A stretch of DNA of 37,505 nucleotides from CAYNDB01 sp964395915 (GCA_964395915.1 CAYNDB010000008.1:1-37505); one strand, 5' to 3'. Shown: positions 8,087 through 16,732, numbered from the stretch's first letter. Notes: generated by a model from the letters alone, not told the origin. Numbers and translations: made by a program.

Positions 8087-9259
8087 ATGACTTTCGATTT
8101 AGCGAATACCAAGGCGCTGGTAGTGGAGAACCAGAATGAAGTGCGCAACATGCGCGAGATTTTAAATGAAATTGGGTTTGGCGGAATAAGTGATATCACT
8201 TCCGGCCTTAAAGCTCTTACAGAAGTCAAAAAAATTCTTCCTGATATTATTTTGGTAAATTTCTATCTACCTAAATATTCCGGAATGCAGTTGTTCAAAT
8301 CGCTGAAAGATGACAAAACCCTGTCCACTATAAAGTTCATCATGATAACGCCCGTAATGAAACATCAGGAGCTTGACGAGATAAAAAAACAGGGGGTGGA
8401 AAATATTATTAGTCGCCCATTTGAGGTCTCAGAGCTTCGTCAGATGATTTTGGACGTTTTTGGTGTTGATCCCGAAGAGATGAAAAGCCTGGCGGATGTG
8501 GCTGAAAAAAATGGAATGGATCTATTTGAAAAGGGAGACTACAAAGGCGCGCTTGTCGCTTTTCGCAAGGCGCGTGAAGCCAATCCAAATGTGTCAAACG
8601 CAAAATGTTTTGTCATGGCCGGTAAATGTTATATGGAGCTTGAAGAGTTTGGCCAAGCCGCCGCCTCCTTTAAAAACGCCCATGGGATAGACGCGCACTA
8701 TCCAAAAATTAATCACTTATTGGGGATGGCGCACCAGAAAAGGGAGAATTTCCTAGCCTCGGTCAAGTCCCTTGAAGAAGCTGTTGATGACGAAGACGCG
8801 TCTGCGGAAACACACGTGGATTTGGGTAAAAGTTATCTTGGAGCCAACATGGACCAGAAAGCCGAGAAGGCTTTCGACAAGGCCATTACTATGGATCCTA
8901 AAAACATGGAAAACCGAACGGATATCGGTAATGCGTATCTGGATAAAGGGATGTATGTTAAGGCGGAAACTACCTTTGGAGCCGCATTAGATATAAACCC
9001 TGGTAACATTCCTCTATATAACAGAATGGCTATCGCGCTCCGTAAACAGGGCAAATATCAGGAGGCGATCAATATCTATAGCAAAGCGATTAAAGTCGCG
9101 CCCAAAGATGAAGGTCTCTACTACAACCTGGCAAGGGCCCTGTGTGAATCGGGGGAAAAGAAGAAAGCTTTAAAAGCGCTTGATATAGCGATCTCCATCG
9201 ATCCTGACTTTGAAGAGGCTATTAGTATGAAAAACGAATATCAAAATATGGAAGGGTAA
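8087..9259 (+). CDS. Pseudo-receiver plus TPR-repeat protein
   Basis: Residues 5-125 have the fold pattern of a response-regulator receiver, but every catalytic position is changed. The acidic pair is E14-N15, the phosphoacceptor aspartate is N58 (ILVNFYLP), and the lysine is R110 (ISRPF); only T88 remains. It therefore should not be phosphorylated in the normal way. Residues 140-385 contain about six tetratricopeptide repeats (for example AEKAFDKAITMDPKN and AINIYSKAIKVAPKD), a protein-binding scaffold. No membrane or DNA-binding segment is seen. It is probably a cytoplasmic adaptor. It has its own promoter and is convergent with larE (12 nt apart). Confidence 0.85.
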   Translation: MTFDLANTKALVVENQNEVRNMREILNEIGFGGISDITSGLKALTEVKKILPDIILVNFYLPKYSGMQLFKSLKDDKTLSTIKFIMITPVMKHQELDEIKKQGVENIISRPFEVSELRQMILDVFGVDPEEMKSLADVAEKNGMDLFEKGDYKGALVAFRKAREANPNVSNAKCFVMAGKCYMELEEFGQAAASFKNAHGIDAHYPKINHLLGMAHQKRENFLASVKSLEEAVDDEDASAETHVDLGKSYLGANMDQKAEKAFDKAITMDPKNMENRTDIGNAYLDKGMYVKAETTFGAALDINPGNIPLYNRMAIALRKQGKYQEAINIYSKAIKVAPKDEGLYYNLARALCESGEKKKALKALDIAISIDPDFEEAISMKNEYQNMEG

Positions 9260-9271
9260 CGGCCGGTTTAT

Positions 9272-10111
9272 CTATTTGGTCCCAACCTTTTCTCCAATCA
9301 ACGCCTCGTTCATGCTGCCCGTCCTGTATCCGATAATATCAAGAGCCACATATGCAAATCCGGCGTTTAACAGCTCGGAATGAATTTTCTCAGCGATATC
9401 CGGTTTAACAGCTCTTGCGATATCATCAGGCGCAAGTTCTATTCTGGCGACATTTCCATGATGCCTTACCCTCACCTGGTCAAAGCCGATGTTTCGAAGA
9501 GCCACCTCGGCGACCTCCACCATATTGAGCTTCTCCGGTGTAATAGTTGTCCAATAAGGAAAACGCGAGGAAAGACACGCCATCGCCGGTTTGTTCCATG
9601 TAGGCAACCCCATTTCCTTGGAAAGTAAACGTATTTCATCCTTAGTGAGCCCGACCTCTTGCAACAGGCTTCTAACATCCAGCTCCCTGGCCGCTTTCAT
9701 GCCCGGACGATAATCACTCATGTCGTCCGCGTTAGCTCCGTCCAGCACCACCGCAAAACCACGCTCTTGCGCCAAGGCCCCCAATTTCCCGTATAGCTCC
9801 GTTTTACAGTAATAGCACCTGTTGGGAGGATTTTGCGTAAACTCGTTTATTCCAAGTTCTTTAGACTCTATCACCATATGTTCAACGCCGATTAATTTTG
9901 CAAGCTCAAGCGCTTCCTTTAGCTCCTTTTCAGGGTATGTCGGGGAATTGGCAGTGACGGCAAGAGCTTTGCCGCCGCAGTTTATGAACGTATCATGCGC
10001 CACTTTCAGCAGGAATGAGCTGTCCACGCCTCCTGAAAACGCGATCACCGCTGATCTTACAGAGGCAAGCTCGTCTTTAAGCCTGTTCAGTTTTTTTTTC
10101 GGGTCAGACAT
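9272..10111 (-). CDS. larE: ATP-dependent sacrificial sulfur transferase LarE
   Basis: A PP-loop enzyme of the LarE family. It uses ATP to adenylylate pyridinium-3,5-biscarboxylic acid mononucleotide and then transfers sulfur to it during synthesis of the nickel-pincer cofactor (lactate racemase and relatives). The PP-loop is SGGVDSS (residues 26-32). The NRCYYCK block gives C99 and C102, and C179 in PAMACLSSR aligns with the sulfur-donating cysteine of Lactobacillus LarE. Three conserved cysteines could allow a metal-cluster variant of the family. LarB and LarC are not in this window, so the cofactor assignment rests on this gene alone. Its length of 279 aa is typical. Confidence 0.88.
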   Translation of the reverse strand: MSDPKKKLNRLKDELASVRSAVIAFSGGVDSSFLLKVAHDTFINCGGKALAVTANSPTYPEKELKEALELAKLIGVEHMVIESKELGINEFTQNPPNRCYYCKTELYGKLGALAQERGFAVVLDGANADDMSDYRPGMKAARELDVRSLLQEVGLTKDEIRLLSKEMGLPTWNKPAMACLSSRFPYWTTITPEKLNMVEVAEVALRNIGFDQVRVRHHGNVARIELAPDDIARAVKPDIAEKIHSELLNAGFAYVALDIIGYRTGSMNEALIGEKVGTK

Positions 10112-10135
10112 TTTTTATTACTTTTTTTATCGCCA

Positions 10136-10163
10136 ATTTTAGCTATAACATGTAAAATATCAA
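10136..10163 (-). promoter_or_regulatory. Possible promoter of larE
   Basis: On the minus strand, TTGATA (10163-10158), a 16-bp spacer and TAAAAT (10141-10136). The leader would be about 18 nt. The region is AT-rich, so chance matches are possible. Confidence 0.4.
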
Positions 10164-10219
10164 TAGTACAAATTTTTTCACAGTTCTGGAAAGAAGTGTA
10201 AAGATTTACAGAGCCTTAT

Positions 10220-10253
10220 CAAGTATAAAGTAGTAACAAGTATAAAGTAGTAA
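10220..10253. repeat. Perfect 17-bp tandem duplication
   Basis: CAAGTATAAAGTAGTAA occurs twice in direct succession (10220-10236 and 10237-10253), just 6 nt before the GTG start of the hybrid kinase. Each unit contains a -10-like TATAAAG. It may be a replication-slippage product or a duplicated control site. Confidence 0.9.
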
Positions 10254-10259
10254 ATAGAA

Positions 10260-11507
10260 GTGTCCACTGTTTTACATCACTCGAAAGCTCTAAGCCGCAA
10301 GGGAAAAACAAACAAGCAGCTTATCGAGGAAATCTCTCATCTGAAGAGCCATATTACCACGCTCGAAACCTCCGGCATGGAATCGCCCCGTAAAAGATTT
10401 CATCGAACTTATCGAAAAAATGTTGAGGAAGACTTGCGAGCCGCCAAGGAAATGGCTGAAAATACATTAAAATTAAAAGATAAGTTTCTGGAGCTAGTGG
10501 CGCATGATCTGCTGGCGCCGTTCATTTCCATGCGGGGGTTGCTCAACATTCTGCATGATAACGGAAGCTCTAATTTCAGCGAGAGCCAGAAACAAACATT
10601 GCGCGTTGTAATGGGAAGCTGCGAGAACCTCGGCGCCATGATCGAAGAACTCCTGAAAATAAGCAGGGTTAAAACAGGATCGCTTCAGCTGAACAGCCGT
10701 TTTTTTGATGGTTATGTTCTTCCCCTCAAAGCTATCAACGACCTTAGCTATCTTGCGGCCAAAAAAGGTATTGTGATCGAGAATAAAATGTCCATAGGAA
10801 CCCGTCTTTTCGCCGACCCGGTCCTTTTGGGTGAAGTGATCAGAAATCTTTTATCCAACGCTATAAAGTTTTGCCATAAAGGCGGCGTAATTACCTTTTT
10901 TACCCCTGAAGAAAACTGCGCGACTATCGCAATTAAAGACACAGGTATTGGGATTAGCAAGGCTGATATGGAGAACCTTTTCAAGCATGAGGTTAAAACC
11001 TCCACACTTGGAACAGGAGGGGAAAGGGGGACTGGCCTGGGGCTTCCTCTCAGTTACGATATTATGGAAGCTCATGGCGGCAAGTTGGAAGTAGAGTCCT
11101 CTAATGGTCATGGCTCCACCTTTTACGTGAAACTGCCTTTTTTGAAACCTACCGTCCTTTTAGTTGATGATGATAATTTAATTCTATCGTTGCTGAAAAA
11201 CATTTTAGCCGACCTGGATATCGACATTATGGAAGCGAGAAACGGTGAACAGGCTTTGGCGGCTATAGAAAAAAAGAAGCCTCATATTGTTATCTCAGAT
11301 GTAAAGATGCCGATTATGGGCGGGTTTGACTTTCTTGAAAAAATAAAAGGTGACAAAAATACCGAGTCTATACCGGTTATCATGATAACGGCCGATTCCG
11401 ATATGAGGACTCGCCAAAAAGCGATACACCTTGGAGCGGATGATTTTTCTACAAAACCGATGAAACCACACGATTTTATTCCACGTGTGCGTAAATATAT
11501 AGGGTAG
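10260..11507 (+). CDS. Hybrid sensor histidine kinase with C-terminal receiver
   Basis: A cytoplasmic hybrid kinase of 415 residues. The N-terminal 75 residues contain a coiled-coil-like stretch and no membrane helix or known sensor domain. The HisKA H-box has H82 (ELVAHDLLAPF). The HATPase domain has N200 (NLLSNAIKF), G1 DTGIGIS and G2 GTGLGLPL. The receiver (about 297-415) is complete: D303-D305, phosphoacceptor D347, T377 and K399. The start is GTG at 10260, without a clear ribosome-binding site; the next in-frame ATG is codon 40. No response-regulator gene lies beside it. The input signal is unknown and may come through a partner protein. Confidence 0.9.
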   Translation: MSTVLHHSKALSRKGKTNKQLIEEISHLKSHITTLETSGMESPRKRFHRTYRKNVEEDLRAAKEMAENTLKLKDKFLELVAHDLLAPFISMRGLLNILHDNGSSNFSESQKQTLRVVMGSCENLGAMIEELLKISRVKTGSLQLNSRFFDGYVLPLKAINDLSYLAAKKGIVIENKMSIGTRLFADPVLLGEVIRNLLSNAIKFCHKGGVITFFTPEENCATIAIKDTGIGISKADMENLFKHEVKTSTLGTGGERGTGLGLPLSYDIMEAHGGKLEVESSNGHGSTFYVKLPFLKPTVLLVDDDNLILSLLKNILADLDIDIMEARNGEQALAAIEKKKPHIVISDVKMPIMGGFDFLEKIKGDKNTESIPVIMITADSDMRTRQKAIHLGADDFSTKPMKPHDFIPRVRKYIG

Positions 11508-11582
11508 ATAGGTTGGCATATCCTGGCGACCTAAACCACCAATGCGAAACATAGACGCTTGAAACAGCGTTGGAATTATTTT

Positions 11583-11701
11583 GGGCTATGCCACTTACAC
11601 CTTTGCCGCCAACAAGCTCGTTCCTCCCTTGAAAAGAGCCGCATGACCTGACCGAAGCCTAAGTTCCGGCCAAATCGCATCAGTGTAAGCGACATTAGCC
11701 C
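11583..11701. repeat. Long imperfect inverted repeat, possible structured RNA or repeat element
   Basis: The left arm (11583-11600, GGGCTATGCCACTTACAC) is complementary, with two mismatches and a one-base bulge, to the right arm (11683-11701). A second inner pairing, TTTGCCG with CGGCCAAA, extends it. The whole folds into a rod of about 119 nt. A small extra hairpin (ACGCT/AGCGT) lies just outside at 11555-11570. The right arm includes the stop codon of the minus-strand gene at 11695. It has no U-tract and so does not look like a plain terminator. Confidence 0.5.
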
Positions 11702-11955
11702 GATACGTTTGAAGAGGCCACTCTAACCAGCCTGACTTCCATATTCACTAAATCAGTTACTATCCTTACTCTGTCCCTGGCAGTCGGCAGATACCGTGAA
11801 AGCAGTCTTCTTTCACTAAAAAGCTCATAAGCGATTTTTTTAGTCTCAGATTCACTCTTAAACTTTAATATCTTTATATCGCCAACATTTAAGTTATGAG
11901 CCTCTTCCAATACAAGCCTTAGTTCAGGCTCTACCTTATACTTCCTATAACTCAT
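11695..11955 (-). CDS. Small basic protein of unknown function
   Basis: An 86-residue frame starting MSYRKYKVEPELRLVLEEAHNL, with a mix of charged and hydrophobic residues and no cysteines. An AGG lies about 10 nt before the ATG at 11955. I do not recognise the family. The stop codon lies inside the long inverted repeat described separately. The surrounding DNA is AT-rich, and the gene is isolated between a kinase and the radical SAM operon. Confidence 0.55.
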   Translation of the reverse strand: MSYRKYKVEPELRLVLEEAHNLNVGDIKILKFKSESETKKIAYELFSERRLLSRYLPTARDRVRIVTDLVNMEVRLVRVASSNVSG

Positions 11956-12374
11956 ATTTTTTGACCTGCCCGGTAATTAAATTTTTTAATAATTATTTGA
12001 AATATGCTGACATATCCATCTGGTAAAAATAATCCTGTCTAGTTTCAAATGCGTTGAATACCCCTTTCATACTCATAATATATGGCATATTTCGTGCCAT
12101 TCTTAAACCGTTGATTTTATATAAATATCTGTTTAATAAAGAATTTATCTTCTCATTTTTAAGAAAATATTCGTAAATACTGCCAATGTTGGGAATATAG
12201 TACAAACATCTTTAATGAAATATAAACTATGTAAATTAATTATGGCGCGGTGATACGATTCACACCGAAGATGAACATATCACACAAATGTAGTAGATAA
12301 GAAAGGATTCTATAATGGGGTTGTTTTCGACAATAAGGGAATAATACGGAATTTGACGAGCGAAAGCGCGAAAT
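11956..12374. other. AT-rich stretch upstream of the 86-aa gene
   Basis: This 419-bp stretch has only one weak frame (11993-12205). Near 12313 on the plus strand a nine-residue frame (MGLFSTIRE) follows a purine-rich AAGAAAGGA, which could be a relic. No terminator for the radical SAM gene ending at 12375 was identified. Confidence 0.4.
11993..12205 (-). CDS. Doubtful small ORF, 70 aa
   Basis: A 70-codon frame using a TTG start (TTG TAC TAT ATT), with an in-frame TAA three codons upstream of the start. It is rich in Y, M, N and K because the DNA is AT-rich. No similarity is recognised. It lies 37 nt upstream of the 86-aa gene on the same strand, which is the only supporting context. Confidence 0.25.
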   Translation of the reverse strand: MYYIPNIGSIYEYFLKNEKINSLLNRYLYKINGLRMARNMPYIMSMKGVFNAFETRQDYFYQMDMSAYFK

Positions 12375-14162
12375 TTACGAAGATTGTACGTTAATTTCAT
12401 CAATCGGTTTAACTCGCCCTATGGAGTTGATGAAAAACGCTTCTTTAATCTCTGCTTTTTCTACAATCTCCACCACATTGCCATAGCCACGACAGTGATA
12501 TATGTTTGAAGGGATCAAGGCCAAGTCCGGATTGAATTTTGTGATGGCCGCTAAAGACTCTTTTCCAACCTCATCCGCGTTTAAAAACCCATCTTCCATG
12601 TAGGGTATAAGCTTTAACCACGGGAACTTCCGGCTGTAATTTTCGATAAAATCGTCGTGACACAACATCGCTATCCGCGCGTCGGGCCATTTGTTGTGAA
12701 CGGAGTCGATACACAAATTCAAATGCCAATCCCTGCTCGACCGGAAAAGCAATATGCTATGTGGCGCAAAGTCCACATTTGACGACTCTTTTTGCCAGTT
12801 GACCGCAAAACCTCGTTTATCACGCGACATTCTAGCCAGATCATATGCTTCAAGGGCTTCACAGCGGACTTTTTCGATCAGCTTGCCAGGGTAGCCAGGC
12901 AAGTCGACAACGCTCGAAACTCCGCCGTCGAAATCCTTCCACGATTTTTCAGACAATACCTTTTCCTTCAACGCCCAGTCGAAATATGGGGCTCCCGGCT
13001 GGGGCGTGCAAATAGAAATCTGACAATCGGAAAGCAAATCCTCTTCTATGAGGCGTTTCATAAGCTTTACTGTTTCGCGGTCACCGCCAGGGTCCGCTCC
13101 CGGCCCTCCCACTGTGAAAGTGCCGTATACTTCGATGCCAATTTCCTTGGCCATCTCAAGAAACCTGTCAAGCTTCTCAGGTCTGTGTTTGCCGCCGAGC
13201 TTCAGACCTTTTGCTATAGAGTCCGAAGCTGTTTCGATACCCACTCGGACGAGGTAATATCCGGCCCGTTTCATAAGCTCCAAAGACTCACGGTCAAAGG
13301 TATGATAGGCGCACATTGCGTTGTATCTCTTATTGTCCAGCCCTGCGCCGATTATCGCTTTCGCCAGTTTTTTTATTCTGGATATATTGGCGTTATGAAT
13401 TTCATCATCGAAAAACATTCCTTCGCATTCAGGATATTTTTCATAGAGCGCGCGCATCTCCGCAACGACATCCGCAGGCTCTCTGGGGCGCCAGTCCGGT
13501 CCGCCATAATAGGTGTGGCTCGCCACGCAATAGATACAGCTATAAGGGCATCCTCTCGATGTGTATAGCTGAATTTCCTTATATTGGCATATCGGGTCAC
13601 CTTTCAAGGCGTAGGCGAACCTGCTCACGTCGTCATCCTCGGGGTATGGCATAGTGGGCGTAGGCATAAGGTTCGACTTGGAAAATTCTATAATGGAGCC
13701 GTTATTTGTTTTTGCCCCATCCTGGAAAAACTGAAGCGCCGTCGCAAGATATTCCCCTTTAACCACGACATCGCTTTGTTTGGCGGTTTCTTCGGGGAAA
13801 GCGCTTGGATGCTGACCTGTCATCATTATTTTTGTTCCCAGAGTTTCACGAACCTGTTCGGCCACCCATATATCTTCGCTATATGTCCGGGTGGAGCTTT
13901 CCATTATGAGCCAATCTGGCTTCTCGTCGATTATGAGCTTTGCGTAATCCTCCTTGTTTTTCCGGTCAAGGCAGGCGTCCACAAGTTTTACATCAGCGTC
14001 GGTATCGCGTTTCAGTAGAGAGCTTAAATAGCCTAAGTCTTTTGGGTAATAGGTAAAAGCGTCGCTATGGCCTTTGGCGGATGTTGTCCATCTGCTGGGG
14101 TATGGGATGATATGCCAGCCTGCGCTGTCGATACCTACGCAGTTGGCTAATACTATTTTCAT
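12375..14162 (-). CDS. B12-binding-type radical SAM protein with extra C-terminal domain
   Basis: A 595-residue radical S-adenosylmethionine enzyme. The N-terminal ~150 residues resemble the cobalamin-binding domain of the family (MMTGQHPSAFPEE corresponds to the usual GGxHPTxxPE loop). The [4Fe-4S] motif is C205-C209-C212 in SRGCPYSCIYC, followed by a TIM-barrel core to about 420. The last ~150 residues are an additional domain I cannot assign; phrases such as ARIAMLCHDD and NPDLALIPSNIY faintly recall the GT-B (family 9) fold. The gene overlaps the upstream GT2-TPR gene by 4 nt (ATGA), so the two act together, perhaps in modifying a glycan or lipid. The substrate is unknown. Confidence 0.85.
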   Translation of the reverse strand: MKIVLANCVGIDSAGWHIIPYPSRWTTSAKGHSDAFTYYPKDLGYLSSLLKRDTDADVKLVDACLDRKNKEDYAKLIIDEKPDWLIMESSTRTYSEDIWVAEQVRETLGTKIMMTGQHPSAFPEETAKQSDVVVKGEYLATALQFFQDGAKTNNGSIIEFSKSNLMPTPTMPYPEDDDVSRFAYALKGDPICQYKEIQLYTSRGCPYSCIYCVASHTYYGGPDWRPREPADVVAEMRALYEKYPECEGMFFDDEIHNANISRIKKLAKAIIGAGLDNKRYNAMCAYHTFDRESLELMKRAGYYLVRVGIETASDSIAKGLKLGGKHRPEKLDRFLEMAKEIGIEVYGTFTVGGPGADPGGDRETVKLMKRLIEEDLLSDCQISICTPQPGAPYFDWALKEKVLSEKSWKDFDGGVSSVVDLPGYPGKLIEKVRCEALEAYDLARMSRDKRGFAVNWQKESSNVDFAPHSILLFRSSRDWHLNLCIDSVHNKWPDARIAMLCHDDFIENYSRKFPWLKLIPYMEDGFLNADEVGKESLAAITKFNPDLALIPSNIYHCRGYGNVVEIVEKAEIKEAFFINSIGRVKPIDEINVQSS

Positions 14163-15175
14163 TGCGTTTTAAAGCTTCCGGTTACACGTTCAAGACCTTC
14201 CGCAGCCTCCTTATGTTCGGGAAATCCTTTAAGGGCTTCTCTGTAATACCTCTGCGCCTCTTCCGGTTTTCGTTCTTTTTCCTTAAGCGCGCCCATGTGA
14301 AACGAGCCGGAATAATAAAACCTGCGGTCATCCATATTTTTCCTATCGGCTCTTTTAAGGAGATTCTCAAACGCGATACAAGCTTCATCGCATTTTTCAA
14401 GCCCTTTTAATGTCAGGGCGATATGATACAAGACTTTCGTCGATGATGGCTGCTTTCTGAAAAGCTCCAACGCTTTTTTATGCTCCCCTTTTCGAAAAAG
14501 GTATATAGCCTCGGAAAAACTGTCGGACCCCGCGCCAGGATCGTCTTTGCTCCTGCCAGCGGGCTCCATATGGTGGATGGCGACAGCTTCCGGGAAGCTT
14601 GCGAAATGAAAACCTGCGTCTATCGCCCTGTGGCAAAAATCGACATCGTCACGCTGATGGTTGAGCAGATTTTCATCGAACCTGATTTTTTTCAGAACGC
14701 GCCGACGGATTATCATCAGGCACCCGCTTATGTAGAGTCCGTCATTTTGTTCGCCATATTCAAGTGTTCTTGGCGGACAGAGCGGGTCTGTCCTGCTGGC
14801 CCAGTTCCAGTCATACCACCTTTCGCCGGATGGGCCAAGCACACGGCATCCCGCAATATCCCAGCGATCATCATCGAGATATTTTTTGAGAGCCGAATAC
14901 CATCCGGGCTCAAGCTCCACATCATCATCCATAAGGACCGCTATCGGGTTGGAAGAAGACTCCAGCGCCATATTGCGCATTTTGCATATATCCGCTTTGT
15001 CCGCCAATTCCGGAGCGTCGATAAACTTTACGTTCGCTGGCGTGTTTCTCCTGTCCATCCTGCCGATAACGATAGTTTCATAACCGCTTATCCGTTGAGC
15101 TTCGATGGATTTCAGCAGGCGTTTAAGCGAAACATCGCGTTTTCCGCCGCTTATTATCAGAAAACTTATAGTCAC
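14159..15175 (-). CDS. Family 2 glycosyltransferase with C-terminal TPR repeats
   Basis: Residues 1-215 form a GT-A fold: ISFLIISGGKR at the start, the metal/nucleotide motif LMDDDVELEPGW (D83-D85), GCLMIIRRRVL and the acceptor-side RDDVDFCHRA. Residues 225-330 contain two to three TPR motifs (KGEHKKALELF, ERKPEEAQRYYREAL). It would transfer a sugar from a nucleotide donor; acceptor and donor are unknown. No membrane segment is predicted, so it is a cytoplasmic enzyme. It is the first gene of a two-gene operon with the radical SAM protein and is divergent from ruvX, sharing a 137-bp intergenic region. Confidence 0.85.
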   Translation of the reverse strand: MTISFLIISGGKRDVSLKRLLKSIEAQRISGYETIVIGRMDRRNTPANVKFIDAPELADKADICKMRNMALESSSNPIAVLMDDDVELEPGWYSALKKYLDDDRWDIAGCRVLGPSGERWYDWNWASRTDPLCPPRTLEYGEQNDGLYISGCLMIIRRRVLKKIRFDENLLNHQRDDVDFCHRAIDAGFHFASFPEAVAIHHMEPAGRSKDDPGAGSDSFSEAIYLFRKGEHKKALELFRKQPSSTKVLYHIALTLKGLEKCDEACIAFENLLKRADRKNMDDRRFYYSGSFHMGALKEKERKPEEAQRYYREALKGFPEHKEAAEGLERVTGSFKTQ

Positions 15176-15312
15176 TTTTCAGTTCAATCCAGAGTAATAG
15201 TAAGCTACATGTTGACGTTGATTATCATACCCCAGAAATTCTATTTTGTGAGCATACCGTTCACACCCCTTCTCGTGGCATAATAGCGTTTTGAAATTTA
15301 AAAGGAGAGAGC

Positions 15313-15726
15313 ATGGGCCGTACACTAGCCCTCGATGTCGGGACAAAACGGACAGGCGCCGCGATAAGCGACGAGCTTGGCATAACAGCGCAACCTCTGG
15401 GGGTTAGGGAAAGAACCGGATATAAGTCCGATCTTGCGTGGGTAAAAAGCCTTATGAAGGAATACGATATCGCAAGAATCGTTATCGGGCTACCCTTGAA
15501 CATGGACGGAAGCCGTGGCGAGCGCGCCATTGCGTGTGAAAAAATCGCTGAGAAACTGGGAAAAGATGTGCAAGCTGAAATCCTCTTGTGGGATGAGCGC
15601 ATGACTACAATGGAGGCTGAGCGAACGCTGATTTCCGCGAATGTTTCTCGCAAGAAGCGTAGGAAAGTTATCGACCAGCTAGCCGCCCAGATTATCCTCT
15701 CAAGCTGGCTTGGGGCAAACGGCTAG
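15313..15726 (+). CDS. ruvX: Putative pre-16S rRNA nuclease / Holliday junction resolvase-like YqgF
   Basis: A 137-residue RNase H-fold protein of the RuvX/YqgF family. Catalytic acidic positions are visible: D8 in LALDVGTKRTG, the DERMTT block and D in IDQLAAQIIL. The IVIGLPLNMDGSRG block is diagnostic. The ATG at 15313 follows a good GGAGAGAGC site. It is the first of four plus-strand genes and is followed by mltG after 19 nt, a pairing common in bacteria. Confidence 0.95.
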   Translation: MGRTLALDVGTKRTGAAISDELGITAQPLGVRERTGYKSDLAWVKSLMKEYDIARIVIGLPLNMDGSRGERAIACEKIAEKLGKDVQAEILLWDERMTTMEAERTLISANVSRKKRRKVIDQLAAQIILSSWLGANG

Positions 15727-15745
15727 TCCGCCGATTATTAAATAA

Positions 15746-16732
15746 ATGAAAAAAGCCTTTGCGATCATTCTGATTATCGGCGCGACAATATTCGCAACAT
15801 TAAAAGTCTGGGTGAATATATCGCATGGAGGCTCAGGCGACGCGCTAGTCGAAATCGACAAGGGCGATACCTTGCGGATAGTTTCAGAAAAGCTAAAAAA
15901 GGCAGGGGTGATATCAAACCCTTTTCTTTTCGAAATAGAGGCGCGCCTTACAGGGGAAGATGTGAAAATCCGCGCTGGTGAATACATGTTGTCAAAAAAC
16001 GCTTCGATAAGAAAAAACTTGGAGAGGCTTACAGAAGGAAAAGCAGTCCTGCGACCGATAACGATTCCTGAAGGGTATAACGTCCGGCAGATCGGACATG
16101 AGCTTGAACGGCTCGGGTTTATGAGTGCGGATAATTTCGTCTCTTCAGCCAGTGACCCGGATTTGACACGCATTTTTAATATCCCCGCCGGTTCAGCCGA
16201 AGGATACCTTTTCCCCGACACATATCATTTCAGTAAAGGGGTTTTGCCAGATGATGTGGTTACTAAGATGGTGAAAACCTTTTTCGATAAAGTTTCAAAG
16301 ATCGCGTCCCGCTCTATTGTTTCTAACCGGCAAAAGCTTCACAGGGTCGTAACACTGGCTTCGATAATAGAAAAGGAAACCGGAAATGATAGCGAGCGAG
16401 CTCTTGTCGCCGCAGTGTTCGCAAACCGCCTGAAAAGAAATATGCGTTTGCAAAGCGACCCGACCGTAATTTACGCTTTGCCGCAATTTGACGGGAATAT
16501 CAGGAAAAAAGATTTATCATACGACTCACCATACAATACCTATATGTATTACGGACTACCCCCGGGCCCTATAGCGAACCCCGGGCTTGCGTCCATAAGC
16601 GCGGCGTTGAGTCCGGCGAATGTGAGCTATTTGTACTTTGTGGCTAAAAATAATGGCGAACATTATTTTTCGAGCTCTTTAAAAGAGCATAACCGCGCTG
16701 TGCGAAAATATCAGGTTCAAAGAAAAAAATAA
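15746..16732 (+). CDS. mltG: Endolytic peptidoglycan transglycosylase MltG
   Basis: An inner-membrane-anchored lytic transglycosylase that cleaves nascent glycan strands in the periplasm. A short lysine start followed by a hydrophobic anchor (residues 4-20) is present. A LysM-like region (VEIDKGDTLRIVSEKL) precedes the catalytic YceG domain. The catalytic glutamate is E209 in ASIIEKETGND. Other blocks are AEGYLFPDTYHF, RLQSDPTVIYAL, SPYNTY and GLPPGPIANPG. Its length (328 aa) is normal. It follows ruvX. Confidence 0.95.
   Translation: MKKAFAIILIIGATIFATLKVWVNISHGGSGDALVEIDKGDTLRIVSEKLKKAGVISNPFLFEIEARLTGEDVKIRAGEYMLSKNASIRKNLERLTEGKAVLRPITIPEGYNVRQIGHELERLGFMSADNFVSSASDPDLTRIFNIPAGSAEGYLFPDTYHFSKGVLPDDVVTKMVKTFFDKVSKIASRSIVSNRQKLHRVVTLASIIEKETGNDSERALVAAVFANRLKRNMRLQSDPTVIYALPQFDGNIRKKDLSYDSPYNTYMYYGLPPGPIANPGLASISAALSPANVSYLYFVAKNNGEHYFSSSLKEHNRAVRKYQVQRKK

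Noticed and set aside
11583..11701. Signal recognition particle RNA or 6S RNA candidate
   Set aside because: The minus strand contains GGTCAGGTC, as in SRP RNA, but the following conserved GGAA tetraloop and asymmetric loop are absent. It is also too short and lacks the central bubble of 6S RNA.
12300..12360. Short plus-strand frame MGLFSTIRE after AAGAAAGGA
   Set aside because: Nine codons only, no continuation in other frames; too little to call a gene.
15176..15312. Promoters in the divergent GT2/ruvX region
   Set aside because: TTGACG at 15212 and CATAAT at 15279 occur, but none is paired at 15-19 bp, so no promoter is claimed.
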